A stretch of 64,000 nt of DNA, taken from contig OY282560.1 of NCBI GenBank assembly GCA_958295665.1, positions 306,819,236 to 306,883,235 on the forward strand. The letters are read 5' to 3'. The first letter of the stretch is position 1. Every line of letters begins with the position of its first letter. The notes beneath the pieces were generated by a model. That model made no database searches, had not been told where the DNA came from, and saw only the letters and a list, made by a program, of their open reading frames with translations. Origin of the DNA: Tipula vernalis (taxonomy: Eukaryota; Arthropoda; Insecta; Diptera; Tipulidae). The translations under genes and the position numbers were made by a program. This document shows, piece after piece, positions 24,480 through 35,222 of this stretch.

Positions 24480-25310
24480 TATTGTCATTCAGAACATGTT
24501 TGAATTGATTTCTATTGGAATCCAGTTAACCTTTAAGATTAGAGAAGTTGATGTGAACAGATTTCGTTTCGTTGAGCTATGTATATACGACATCGTTTTG
24601 TCCTGTTACAAATGTCATTATTGATTCTTTATAGTTTGCTGGTTGCCTCTTCAACAATATCATATTGCCATGATCGCTGCATAATCACTAAATGTTACAA
24701 TAGTTCCCTCTCTTGGTATTGGTAGGTATCTTGAAGATAGTAGATACACAATTGGTCTCAAAATGCTGCTTTGTGGTACTCTCGCTGGCTTATGTTGGCT
24801 GGGATAAATGTGCTTACCAGCACATTTTACATATCGTGGATACCATGCCGTCCACAGAATTTCTTGTTGTTGTAACCTTGACACTTCTTGCATTGAGGTA
24901 TTTTTATATTATTGTTCCTCTTAGGTTCAATTTTAACTCATATTTAGTATTCCTTTGAAATTATACATATTTTGTTTTTTTTTGTTATCAAATGTTCACA
25001 TAAAAAGTGGAAGCCCTATTTTCCTAATGGTAGAACTCCCATTTTCGGTTTGTGTTCTCCCTGTTTTGATAATATACACAGCATCTAATATTTCCAGATC
25101 TTTATTTGTAAGTCGTCTATTATATCGTTGCTGGTGAACCACCACTGGTAACCACCCACATTAAGCTTCATGTTAACTTCCGGCCTTGACCAGATATTCA
25201 TTACCCGTTACAGATTTCATCAACGTTTAGATTTCAGAATGACTCGATATACCCACAATATTAATTGGTAGAGGCTGCTTCCCTTTGGTAATAAAAAAGA
25301 AATCATAAAA
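24480..25310 (-). pseudogene. Jockey-type LINE deletion derivative: gag joined to RT
   Basis: This is a minus-strand relic. From the right come gag-like residues ('NIVGISSHSEI', 'VTGNEYLVKAG', then 'GLPLF' and 'IYNFKGILN'-like segments in mixed frames) and a zinc-knuckle stretch 'PQCKKCQGYN..KFCGR' followed by 'VKCAGKHIYPSQ' near 24840. In one open frame (24893-24660) this runs directly into reverse transcriptase: 'RVPQSSILRPIVYLLSSRY' and then 'TIVTFSDYAAIMAI', the FADD box changed to FSDY. About 1.5 kb of gag end, endonuclease and RT start is missing between them, so an internal deletion fused the two. Downstream 'INNDICNRTKR' continues RT to about 24500. Inactive. Confidence 0.82.
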
Positions 25311-26179
25311 TGATCCAGCACAAAAAATATGGAATATCAAGTACAATGAAACTGAGAAGCATTTTCATACAAAAACGAATTATAATCGCATAACTCTAGT
25401 TTTGTTATCCAATTGTAGAAATAAAACAATGTTCAAATGTGATACATTTAAGGCAGAGACGATTGAGTAATGTTTGTTGTTGTAATTACTAATAAAAACC
25501 AAAAATGTTGATTAAATTTATTAATCGACTTCGACACTCTCTCCAAGAAAAAATGTGGATGTTGGAAAAAAATGTTTCAGACTTAATTAGTTTATTTTTA
25601 CGCACAAATAAGAACAAAAAATGTAATAGAAAAAAAAAATAGTTGACCTTGAAATTATCTTTGACACATCACCAAGGTCAGCAAAAATAATTTAGTTAGT
25701 CTCCCCCTAACAATTAATACTAAACTATTTTTGTCTTGGAATATTTTTAACAACAATTATTAGTCTTAAGATTCGAGTTATTTCGACAAACCTTTATTCG
25801 GTAACCTTCAAAATATTGCATTCTTCATTAATTTTCAACCTTCTTTTCTTAAATGATATTAAATTACTTCAGTACTCCTACAATGTTCATTATAAACTTA
25901 CGAGCTCAAGAAAATTGCGCGTAGAACAAAATAAACAAAAATCTAGACCAACATCTACGTGCTAATAAAAGTAAGCTATTATCCAAAAAATTCCACCCAA
26001 AAGACTACCTGCTGTGTAGTTGTTTACCAATATCTTTTAGGTGTTTGACAGTAAATTAAATTAACCTTCCAAATACGAGTCTGTATGATATGTTGGACAA
26101 AGGGGTTTCCGGACTAATAAGCAATTTGATTCTGATTTAATTTACTGACTTATATTAATCTGTGGCTTCTTCCTATTGG
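25311..26179. other. AT-rich DNA between two Jockey remnants
   Basis: No coding recognised. It contains the inverted pair tgaccttg / caaggtca at 25644-25681, which I consider probably chance. It may include 3' flank of the right-hand Jockey copy and 5' flank of the left-hand one. Confidence 0.4.
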
Positions 26180-27480
26180 CAAAATGCTATATAAGTTGTG
26201 TTATACTCAATTTTTTAAAATTTCTTTTGGTGTTGTCGGTACAACTTCTTTACTTTCTTGCACAGATCATTCAGTGATTATTTCGCCTTCCAATATTTGG
26301 TCATCATGCGGCTGGAATATTTTTTTGAGGTATTCGGCAAATCTTCGAGCTTTATCTTCAATATTTCTAACCCATTTCTCACCTCCTATTCTTATTGGAG
26401 GAATCTGCACTATTGACCTTTTAATTATTTTTGGGGTAGTTCTTCCCCTTGATTTTCTTTTTAATTTCAGGGAACTTTGCCAGGATGATTGCTGTAAATC
26501 ATTTACAAATTTGTGAAGTTCTTCGTCTAAATGTTTTCTTCTTATTTTTCCAAACAGGTTTTTCACTTAATGTTAGAATTATCTCAGAACGATCAGAGTT
26601 CTTTAATATTAAGAAATCAATCAAATCTCATACTTTGTTCGGATTAGTTGACCAGAAGATTGGTTTTCCAGTTGATACGGCTTCACAACTGCATTTGCCG
26701 ATATCTTTTAGGAATTCTTTAGTCTTTGTTAACCTAGAGCCCAGTGGAGATTTGTTGCTTTAAATTCTCCTCCAAAAACAAATCGTTTTCCTAATTTACT
26801 GAGGAACTCGAGATTATCTTTTTCTTTCAATGACTGCTTCGGTGGGCAGTAGATACCAACAATACAAGTAGGACTATTTTTGATTTTGACATTAACAGCA
26901 GTTGCTTGTATTTCTTTTGTTTCGTATTTTAACTCTTCATAGTGATGAATACTATTTCTAATTATAATAGCACTACTTCATTTAGCAATGTTTTTAGGGT
27001 AAACAGTGTAAAATATTTGATAATTTTGTTTCTGTGAAGAGGCATATATCGATTTTTTCTGTGTCCACGACAACTTAAAATTCTTGTTGATGTTGCATGA
27101 GTCCTGGCAGACCAGTATAAAATTCTAAACTGATTGGCCACTTCGCTCATCAAACGTATTGAGCATGCTTAAAATCAATTTAAGTGTTTCATTTATATCG
27201 TGATTTTGAGCAGGTTTTCCTTGATTATCGTTACTCATCATTTCTTTAAAGAAAGTCATTGTCAAAGTCTATTTTTGATGTTTTGTTCAACAGCAACGCA
27301 TGCTCTATAGTTAGCCGGTTGTAGGGACATAGACTTGACATTGTTTGATAAAAGCTTAGATCTTCTTAGGGGCTGAATAAGCACTTTACATCGCGAGATG
27401 TACTTAATTTGATATTTTTTTTCGATATCTTCATCAACATCGAATGACAATATAAACTTAATTAGCTTAAAACCCTAATT
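26180..27480 (-). pseudogene. Jockey-type LINE: gag end, endonuclease, RT start
   Basis: Minus-strand relic, 5' end to the right. The gag C-terminus at about 27450-27260 has 'SRCKVLIQPLRRSKLL' followed by a broken zinc-knuckle region. The AP-type endonuclease follows: 'ILYWSARTHATST' near 27110, 'TAVNVKIKNSPTCIVGIYCP' near 26880-26820, 'HWALGSRLTKTKEFL' near 26730 and 'VSTGKPIFWSTNPNKV' near 26650, then 'LKNSDRSEIILTLSEKPVW' near 26600-26545. The pre-RT region at 26566-26267 is open for 99 residues and includes 'QVPPIR'-like 'IVQIPPIRIGGEKWVRN' and 'ARRFAEYLKKIFQPHDDQ'. Similarity ends near 26200, before the RT catalytic boxes. The order and motifs are those of the Jockey clade. Several stops and frameshifts make it dead. 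Confidence 0.88.
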
Positions 27481-28215
27481 TAGTTGTTTTTCATCAAACT
27501 ATTTGAAGTTTGATCAAAAACCACTAAATTAAAGTTTCAAAAAAATGAATGAAAATTATCATGAAACCAAGTGCAAAATAAAATTGTCGATTGAAAAAAG
27601 ACCAATTAATATATTTTTAACATAACATAACTAGAAAAGCCTTTGGTTTGTTAGAATTTGATGTTTAAACATTGACCAATATTTGCATTTTGTGGGGTTA
27701 TGTCAGATGGTTAATGTTGATTTTTGTTTAAGAATTTTTTTTTGTCCTTTGCCATTATGAGCTCCATATGAAATTTGTTATTCTAGGCAACTAGAAAGTT
27801 ATTTTTAACAAATAATTTACTACACAAAATTAAAATAATTGTTGATTTTTGTATTTCGTTTTTCATGTAAATTTAACAATAGCCCATTAATTTTATTTCA
27901 AAAATATATAAATGATCATTTTGTTAATAAATATCATTCATTTATATTTCGCGTCAATGTAAATTTCATTCATTTTTTGATATTTTAATTAGAGCTTTTT
28001 TTTAACTAAACTCCATATAAAACAAATGTAAACAAGAAAATAATTTTGTTTTTTCCACTTGTAAAAGTAAGACGGAAGAAGTTGTGGTTTTTTTCATTTA
28101 AATCATTTTGCGAAGTGACGATATTCATCCATGACAACACCATAGTTAGCTACGACAATTTATTTTTCGCATAGTATCGCCGAATGTGATATATTACCAC
28201 AAAATGACAACACTG
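27472..28215. repeat. ~745-bp repeat, direct copy 1
   Basis: Aligns along its whole length with 28635-29382, with many substitutions. Landmarks shared by both are tgaatgaaaattaYcatg, a ggttatgtcagatggtt segment, ttgttgatttttRtatt, a gcgtcaatgtaaatttcatt segment and the end ccaccacaaaatgac/aaccacaaaatgac. It has no coding. The left end contains a small inverted repeat (catcaaact / agtttgatc near 27492-27517). It is a non-autonomous element of unknown class. Confidence 0.85.
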
Positions 28216-28269
28216 CAAAATGAATTTTAAGGGGAAAGCAATGAATGAAAGTGATGATTTGACACGTAA

Positions 28270-28634
28270 CCTCAATTGTTGATTTTTATATTACTATGTA
28301 ATATAAAAATCAACAATTATTTTAGTTTTGTGTATTAAATTGTATGTTAAAAGAACCATTCTAGTAGCCTAGAATGACAAATTTCACAAAAACAATCATC
28401 CTTCTAACAGAAATGGACAAAAAATAAGCAATTCTTAAACGAAAATCAACATAAACCATCTGACATAACCTCACAAAATGCAAATAATAGTCGGTTGTTT
28501 AAACATGAAATTCTAATAAACCAAAGGATTTTCTAGTTATGTTAACTTAAAAATGTAATAATTAGTCTTTTGTTAACAAACAATTTTGTTTTGCACTTCA
28601 TATCATGGTAATTTTCATTCATTTTTTTAAAACT
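28270..28634. repeat. Inverted partial copy of the ~745-bp repeat
   Basis: Reverse complement of about 28700-29030. Diagnostic strings are aaccatctgacataacctc at about 28456 against the complement at 28853, and ttgcacttcat against atgaagtgcaa-like sequence. With the right-hand copy it makes a palindrome centred near 28665. Its outer end is itself a tight hairpin, ttgttgatttttatattac and its complement, at 28277-28318. Confidence 0.88.
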
Positions 28635-29382
28635 TTAATTTAGTTGCTTTCGATGAAACTCCATATAGTTTGATATAAAAAAATTAATTTAAAATTTAAA
28701 AAAAATGAATGAAAATTACCATGATTTGAAGTGCAAAACAAAATTGTTTGTTAACAAAAGACTAATTAATATATTTTTATTTAACATAACTAGAAAATCC
28801 TTTGATTTATTAGAATTTCATGTTTAAACACCGACCATTATTTGCATTTTGTGAGGTTATGTCAGATGGTTTATGTTGATTTTCGTTTAAGGATTGCTTA
28901 TTTTTTGTTCATTTCTATTAGGAGGATGATTGTTTTTGTGAAATTTGTTATTCTAGGCTACTAGAATGGTTCTTTTAACATACAATTTACTACACAAAAC
29001 TAAAATAATTGTTGATTTTTATATTCCGTTTTCCTGTAAATTAAACAATAATCCATTAATTTTATTTCAATAATATATAAATGATTTTTGTTAATAAATA
29101 TCATTTATTTATCATTCGCGTCAATGTAAATTTCATTCGTTTTTTGAAATTTTGATTAGAGGTGTTTTTAACCAAACTCCCCATAAAATAAATTTTAACA
29201 AAATAAACAATTTTTTCCACTTGTAGAAGTAAGACGCAAGATATTGTGGTCATTTTCATTCGAATCAATATACGACGTGACGTTGTTCATCCAAGATGGG
29301 ACCGCAGTAAGCTACGACAAATGTCAGTTTATCACAGTTTTATCACCAAATGTGATATAGCACCACAAAATGACCACCCTGG
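28635..29382. repeat. ~745-bp repeat, direct copy 2
   Basis: Second direct copy, ending caccacaaaatgaccaccct. Its left half pairs with the inverted partial copy. The three copies together occupy almost 2 kb. Confidence 0.85.
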
Positions 29383-31395
29383 TTAGGATTAGAACAAATA
29401 TCCTCCTTTGGATTAAGAGCCTTCAACTTCGTTTTCAACAGTTTTCATACGCTCCTGGATCGATGCAAGTGTATTGTTTATTTATTGAAAAGTTTCTATT
29501 CGTTTGTAAATATAACGGGTGTTGTTCCTGCTGACCCGAACGGAGGAATCACCAACTCTTATTGGAGATCGCGATTCTTTCTGACTCCTCTGGAAAGGAC
29601 GTGAAATAAATATCCTTTTATATTTCACTCAATTGAGCTTCAATGGCTGGTCCCCCCAGAATCCACCAGACCGACCTCGGGAGAGGGTAGATTTCCTAAG
29701 TATCACGTGTACTACCAGGAGACTGGAGTATTAGTTCCCATATTTGTTCCGCTCATTGCTCTTTTACAGTGTATTGCACGCACCTCTAGTTTTTGGACGA
29801 AGTTTCACATCGTTGCCTGGGTGTCACCACTTGGAGGTATACTAGACACGTTTGGTGGTTTGGAAATAATTGCTTCGTTAAAATGTAGACCACGAGATAT
29901 ATGGCTAGAGACGGTCAACCCATACCATATTGAGACGCACTCAACACAATTGAAAAAATGTTTTCTTACAGTAATATGTAACAAGATAGTTGCCAAAAAT
30001 GAACCGAGCTATCCGAAATCGATCTACTAAAATATTATTAAAAATTATTATTACTATAAGAAAACATTTTTTAAATTAAATTAGGAACATTTAAAAATAG
30101 CTAAATTATTTTTATTGCAGGTGTAAGATTCTGCAGCCATTTGAGAATATTCTAATAATATTGCAAAGAAAGGAAAATCATTTCAACCTACGTACATTTT
30201 CTGATTTCATCGTATAATATACATCGGTTAGCTTATGCTTGAAACGTAACCAAATTAAACAACATAATCGATTTTTTTTTATCCCCTACGAACCACTTAT
30301 AGCTCCTTGTGCTATGTGCACATACATGTTATAGGAAAAATGGAAACCCAAATCATTCGAGGTAACCTAGATAGAGAATGTGAATTGTGATGATGATGTT
30401 TAAGAATAAACTGTAACAACAGCAAAAATCAAATAAAATATACAACAGCAAACATTTTTTTTTTCTGTTTGTTTAATAAAAAGAAGTAATGTAGCGCACA
30501 CTCAGTTATTTGTAAAGTGCAAAATTTATATATATGTGCAAAAAAAAATTTGTTCAATTCTTATATGCCGTAATCTGGTTTTGATTATATGACTTTTAAT
30601 TTTTATTTTTATGAATATAATACCGAGTACGTATATTCATTTTATTTTTTCAACGTTGTATTAGAATTAAACTACAAAAGATACACATATTTTATATAAA
30701 TATATTAATATATAATATGTTTATATAAAAATGTACATTTTATATACTTTGAAAATATGTATAATATATAACCATAAAAATAAATGGATAAAAGTTTTAC
30801 CTTGAATTTTTTATTTTTTTGTTTTCGTCTATATATTACCACTCTGTGTACACAATATAAATTTAGTTAATAATTTATTTTGTTTTATTAATTAAATAAA
30901 TTGATAAAATGGAGTTGAGTTGTATGTTTGAACAACGGAAAAGTTTCGACATACACACAACAATATAGCTATTTACAAAACAGTTTTAAATGCAAAAACA
31001 AAAAAAAAAAAATTTAGGTATACAAAATGTGTCGCGATTCTAATACTTCATACATACATTTTTTTGTGTATTTTTTTGTTGTTTTCTTGATGTCAAGCGA
31101 CGAAAGTAAAAAAAAAAAGAAGAAATGTTTTAAAACACCGCACTGTTTTCAATTTTTCATTCACTCATATACATGAATCACAACGAATATCAGTTGGTGT
31201 ATTACAGTGTCAATTTCAAATCTACATATTTTTACATTGACCTTTCCTGCAAGAGTTTTATTACTGAACAAAAACTATACCCCGAATTACCATAATTAGA
31301 TTTCAATTATTGAATAAAATGATGTCTCCCCATAAAGGGTCATATCTGATATATATTTCAAAATAACGCAAATATTCCAAAATAAAAACACCTAC
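29383..31395. other. Non-coding, with a GC-richer patch
   Basis: No gene recognised. The patch 29620-29960 is less AT-rich, contains ggctggtccccccagaatcc, and has open frames on both strands (29707-30030 + and 29805-29996 -). Neither peptide resembles a family I know. It could be the body of an old retroelement. The rest is AT-rich with A/T runs. Confidence 0.4.
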
Positions 31396-31470
31396 CTTCA
31401 TTAAAACGTATTTGCCGAGTCTGTCACTGCGAAGTGCGCGCGGTGAGGTGAGGTGAAGGTGATACGATGA
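31396..31470 (-). other. Candidate 5' UTR exon (possibly Tlk)
   Basis: On the minus strand a GC-rich block (ctcaccgcgcgcacttcgca) leads to ...aatgaag followed by the donor gtaggtg at 31395-31389. The upstream limit is arbitrary because no transcription start is visible. Splicing to the acceptor at 23429 would put the Tlk start codon downstream in the message; the atgaag just before the donor is out of frame with it and would act as a short upstream start. This is inference from composition, orientation and the donor alone. Confidence 0.35.
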
Positions 31471-32299
31471 ATAATTAAGAAATTTAAAAATATTTCTTGT
31501 TTATGAAATATACACTTTGTTTGTAATAATTGACTACTAGGTAGAGCGAACTGATAAAATTGACTACCAATATATACATGCGACATTTGAATACAATACA
31601 GTGTTGGTGCCCAATGTATTTGGACGATTCTTACATGTGATTAATTAAATCCGTATTGAATCAATATTTTATCAAATTATTATCGTTGGTGTTTTTTTTT
31701 CTTTTTCGATTTTCCAAAATAAAAATTGTTAAGCTTTAAAATTATCTAACCTTATAATAGAGTTTACTTAGTAAATAGACTGCTGAGTACACACGAAAAT
31801 AACGAATGTATTCTGTACGTATTTTGTTTGTAATTCATCATGGACACGTTTAATATTTACAAACATTTTAAATATGGGAAAGTTAAACGGTGTCTTAATT
31901 ATGAAATTTACTTTAGGTAAATAAATGTGATGATGGTTTTGTAAAGTTATGGAATTGATTTATTTAGTGATGCGGTACACGGTCACGTGTATCAACTAAC
32001 CAAGTTCAAATAAAAAACAATTTTAAGTCATTTTGAATTGTTTATAATCAATCGCAATTTGTTTAGGTAAAAATATTTTAATGTTAAATGGAACCTTTTG
32101 TTTAGAATCACTAGATGAGGCTGGATCAAAACTTTTCGGATTGCTCTGCAAATTACATGGATTACTATTTATTAAAATTGGCTGGAATCAACTGAGGTCC
32201 CACAACGGGTCTTTAGTGCAAACCAGAGATTCTATGTTACTTTACATAAGCGTAATGCAGCCTTAGCAAACTGAATGAATTTCAACTAAGGCATGGATG
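31471..32299. other. AT-rich non-coding DNA
   Basis: No gene recognised. If 31396 is a real first exon, its promoter would lie in the first few hundred bases here, but I see no clear initiator or TATA arrangement. Confidence 0.4.
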
Positions 32300-32606
32300 A
32301 TAGATTCTCCAAATCCAAAGATTTAGTTGCAATGGTCAACATCCTCGAGACAGTCCTCCCATACTCTAGCCCCGTCCATTTGAAGCGTTGTAAAAAAAAT
32401 GACCAAGATAAAACCTAGCGCCTTATTTACCTTAATTCATTCCTTAGCAAGTCCTTAATGGTTTGTTTACCTCTGTTAAAGGATAAGGGAGCAGGTTGTT
32501 CGGGACTATTAAATTTTAGGCGTGAACCAGCTTCGGCCAACAATTCAGCAATCTCGATGCTCTCAATATCATAAGGAGGTGGAATACTCTGGAACTGTAT
32601 AGACTG
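32300..32606 (-). pseudogene. LINE RNase H C-terminal relic
   Basis: The minus strand reads 'YDIESIEIAELLAEAGSRL' near 32575-32520, which fits the closing RNase H motif GNExADxLA followed by a Gly-Ser. It continues 'KFNSPEQPAPLSFNRGKQT' then 'IKDLLRNEL'. Further down, 'DGARVWEDCLEDVDHCN' near 32375-32325 is in a plausible frame for the LINE tail. The upstream part of RNase H is cut off by the foldback element at 32613. With the endonuclease relic at 34095-34456 on the same strand, it may be the 3' part of one decayed LINE. Confidence 0.6.
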
Positions 32607-32612
32607 ATGAAA

Positions 32613-33024
32613 GCCGTGTTTTCCATGAGAACTGCACTAGAACTCGATAAACTTTAAATTCCTTTTATTCTATGTAAAACGAAAAAAAATAAATTCATAA
32701 AGCGCGAATGTGTAGTGTATTTGATATAATTACATATTTTAAGTTTAAAAATTTCCCCCTTCAGTTAATTCATCAATATTTCCTTATTTCTTGCTGACGT
32801 CATTACACGCAACTACACTCGATAAATTCATGGGTTTATCCAGTGTAACTAAAAAATAAGCTATAATTGTCATTGTTTATTGCCGTAACAACTTAAAATG
32901 TGTATTTATGTGAAATGCACTACACATTATCACTTTAAGAATTTAATTTATTTTTCTGTTTACTTAGAATAAATGGAATTTAAAATTTATCGAGTTCTAG
33001 TGCAGTTCTCATGGAAAACACGAC
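32613..33024. mobile_element. Foldback/MITE element (~412 bp)
   Basis: gtgttttccatgagaactgc followed by actagaactcgata near 32616-32649 is exactly complementary to 32988-33022. A second pair further in matches too: atgtgtagtg near 32708 and cactacacat near 32918, with an acttaaaa/ttttaagt pair inside it. So the element folds along most of its length. It has no coding capacity, and no target-site duplication could be read. Confidence 0.82.
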
Positions 33025-34094
33025 TGAAGTGTTTACGAAATAAACACAGTTTACTATCTAAGCACAGAATGATATTTACAGATTTATCAGCAAATTTTAA
33101 AGCAAATACCAAGGCTGCGACAAGATCTACGATCAAGCGAAGGACAATGCTTACCAAACCCCGCACCAAAATCAGAGATAGACTCGCCAGAGAAAAAGAA
33201 TAACGGTACTCGGTCACCCAGTTAAGAAAGTACGGCAAGAAATTGACAATTTGCTGTACAAAGCAGCTCAAACGAAGACTCTAATTAGGGTAGGAACAGA
33301 ATGGCCTCCATAGCAAGGAGTGTGGTTACAGCTTAAGAAATAGTTCTACAAGCAATACCGTGTAGATTAATGTCGTTTTCGATTCATTTTTTTCCCCTCT
33401 ATGGAAAAGCAATTTCAATTTCCGTGTCAATCGAACAAGAATGGTGATTTTAGATTAACTACAGTCCAGCAAATGACAAAAGCGCAAGACAACACAGATA
33501 GAAGCAGCGATTTATAAATGAAAGCATATTGGGGGACAAATCCCACGATTTCCCAAATGCTAATTGGGGACAACCGTTGTTAACTTGGGCGAATATTGAG
33601 AGGCCATTCAAATCAACCAAAGATAGAGGGCCTAGGAATAAAGTCGATCCAAACGACAAGGGTTTCATATGACCTACCCACTATAACCCACAAGAGTAGT
33701 TTCATATGACCTACCCACTATATAGGCATCATACATGTTACAGAGAGGGGTGTTCGAAAAGTGGTGATCTCTTGTAAATCTTTCGACGATTCTCTCCAAA
33801 GATTTAAGAAAAGTAGACTCAGACTAAGAGTCCGCAACGGTCAACCTTTATGTGACTGGATGGGTAAATTTGTAACCAAATGAACCTTTAACTATACATT
33901 TTTTATGGTTCTCTTTTCCTCCCGTAATTTTTTCGTTTTCGTTTCGTTTCGCTTCGCTTGTTGACATATTTTGTGAAAAATTGTTTTGTCAAATTCTCTA
34001 TTAATTTATGCATTCCAGTCTGCTAGTTGTGTTTTCTATATGTCTTCTGTTTCTAATTAAATCAATGATAGACAGAGATATCAGACATAGATCC
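33025..34094. other. Unassigned DNA, probably decayed LINE body
   Basis: A frame at 32973-33203 (+) starts inside the foldback arm and resembles no known family. By position the LINE reverse transcriptase should lie here on the minus strand, but I recognise no RT box. A short tandem duplication, tttcatatgacctacccact, occurs at about 33664 and 33701. Confidence 0.4.
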
Positions 34095-34456
34095 CGCCTG
34101 ACAGAATTGATAAAGTTACACCACATCCTACATTGAGAATCTCTAGCTCAGAGGAGCTTAAGTAAGGAAGCTCTACGTAAAGCATGTGGCTGTCCTTACT
34201 CCACAATACTAGATTGGTAAGTTTCTCCGAAGGAGGAGGTGAAGCAACATCTTTAGGCATTCGAGGCAGATGAGCACAGCCGCTAGGTAAGGTGTGAATG
34301 AGAGAAGCACTGTTATTATTGGAAATAAAAACGCAAGCTCCAGGAGCGACTTTAGTAGGATTTAACCAATTTGTTGTTCCAGAAACAAAGCATCCAGTTG
34401 AGTAAGGTTATTGAATTTTTTGAAGCTGTCTTGCTATGGTGCAAGTTGTTCTGTTT
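34095..34456 (-). pseudogene. LINE endonuclease N-terminus relic
   Basis: On the minus strand, 'NNLHHSKTAS' near 34440-34410 matches the start of the AP-like endonuclease of R1/I-type LINEs (N-L-x-H-S/A-K pattern). After it, 'NFNNLTQLD' and 'GACVFISNNNSASLIHTLP' are in other frames, and 'LTNLVLWSKDSHMLYVELPY' is near 34240-34180. The retroelement copy B is inserted right at the beginning of this domain. Multiple frameshifts; inactive. The clade is uncertain. Confidence 0.6.
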
Positions 34457-34470
34457 TACATCTAGCATGG

Positions 34471-35208
34471 TGGTTTGGCGTCTATTGGAGGGGGGGATCA
34501 AAGTTGAGTAGATTAATCTACCAGCTCCGTAACCTTCCAGTAGGGTGCGCATCACGTGAGCTGTTCTGGTCTTGTCATTAGGCAGCTGCGTGATGGGTAC
34601 AATTGTGTAAGGGGTAACCTGTTCACAATTCGCAAGTGTACGTACTGCCTCCTCGTGGCAACCACTGGTAACTAAGGCCATTTGGCACAGGCTAAAGTAC
34701 GGCGCTAAAGGAGAAAACCTTGACAAAAAACCCTAATCTAATGTGGAACAGCATATGCCGAAAGATGAATGGCTGATAGGTGAATCAACCCAAAATATGC
34801 GGACTCTGGATACCAGGCACCCTCCAGTTTTATTTAGCCTTCCTGTAGTAAAGCTGGGTGACCTACAGGTGATTTACAATTCCGAGCAACTCGTAAGAGT
34901 AAAATCAAACGGAATACGGGGCAGGAGTAGGAATATACGAGAGTGGGACAACCCTCTCGAGGTCCTTGAGCTCCAATGCTACCGTCTTTCTAGCGGAACT
35001 ACATGCTGTAGTAAACATCTAGGAGGGAGAGCAATAAGCCCAGATAGTATGTATCACGTACCGGGAGGCAGTATCGTCAGGTTCATTAAGAACCTGAATA
35101 TTGACTGGACGGATAATAAAGCAGGGGTCAGCACAATAGATCTTTTAGGTCGCAGTGCGAACTGGCTGATCGCCCGCGTGCCCCCCCCCCAATAATAATA
35201 ATAATAAA
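34471..35208 (+). mobile_element. Non-autonomous retroelement with RNase H relic, copy B
   Basis: 738 bp, flanked by the duplication tacatctagcatgg at 34457-34470 and 35209-35222. The first two bases of the element and the last two of the duplication are ambiguous. It starts (gg)tggtttggcgtctattgg, the same start as copy A, and ends in ten C then (AAT)n at 35191-35208. The 3' half decodes to degraded RNase H: 'VIYNSEQ' (VIYTDGS-like) near 34871, 'TEYGAGVGIYESGTTLS' near 34915, 'NATVFLAELHAVVNI' near 34975 and 'VCITYREAVSSGSL' near 35050, with Tyr where a catalytic Asp belongs. The 5' half is unrecognised. It is inserted in the endonuclease relic. Confidence 0.88.
34870..35185 (+). pseudogene. 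RNase H domain relic inside retroelement copy B
   Basis: RNase H of I/R1/Jockey-type LINEs removes the RNA strand during second-strand synthesis. Here the strands appear in order but need at least two frames and contain stops (after 'AVVNI'). The first Asp strand reads VIYNSE and the third reads CITYRE, so at least two catalytic Asp residues are gone. The open frame 34743-35195 crosses it in a mostly wrong frame and is not a real protein. Confidence 0.65.
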
Positions 35209-35222
35209 TACATCTAGCATGG

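Noticed and set aside
25644..25681. tgaccttg ... caaggtca as a nuclear-receptor response element
   Set aside because: Half-sites are in an unusual arrangement with a 22-base gap and no nearby promoter; such octamers occur by chance in 64 kb.
34352..34726. Open frame of 124 codons on the minus strand
   Set aside because: It spans the junction between the LINE endonuclease relic and retroelement copy B, reads antisense to the element, and matches nothing known. It is a chance frame in GC-richer DNA.
34743..35195. Open frame of 150 codons on the plus strand
   Set aside because: It overlaps the RNase H relic but in a mostly wrong frame; the recognisable motifs (NATVFLAEL) are one base off. Kept as a pseudogene, not a CDS.
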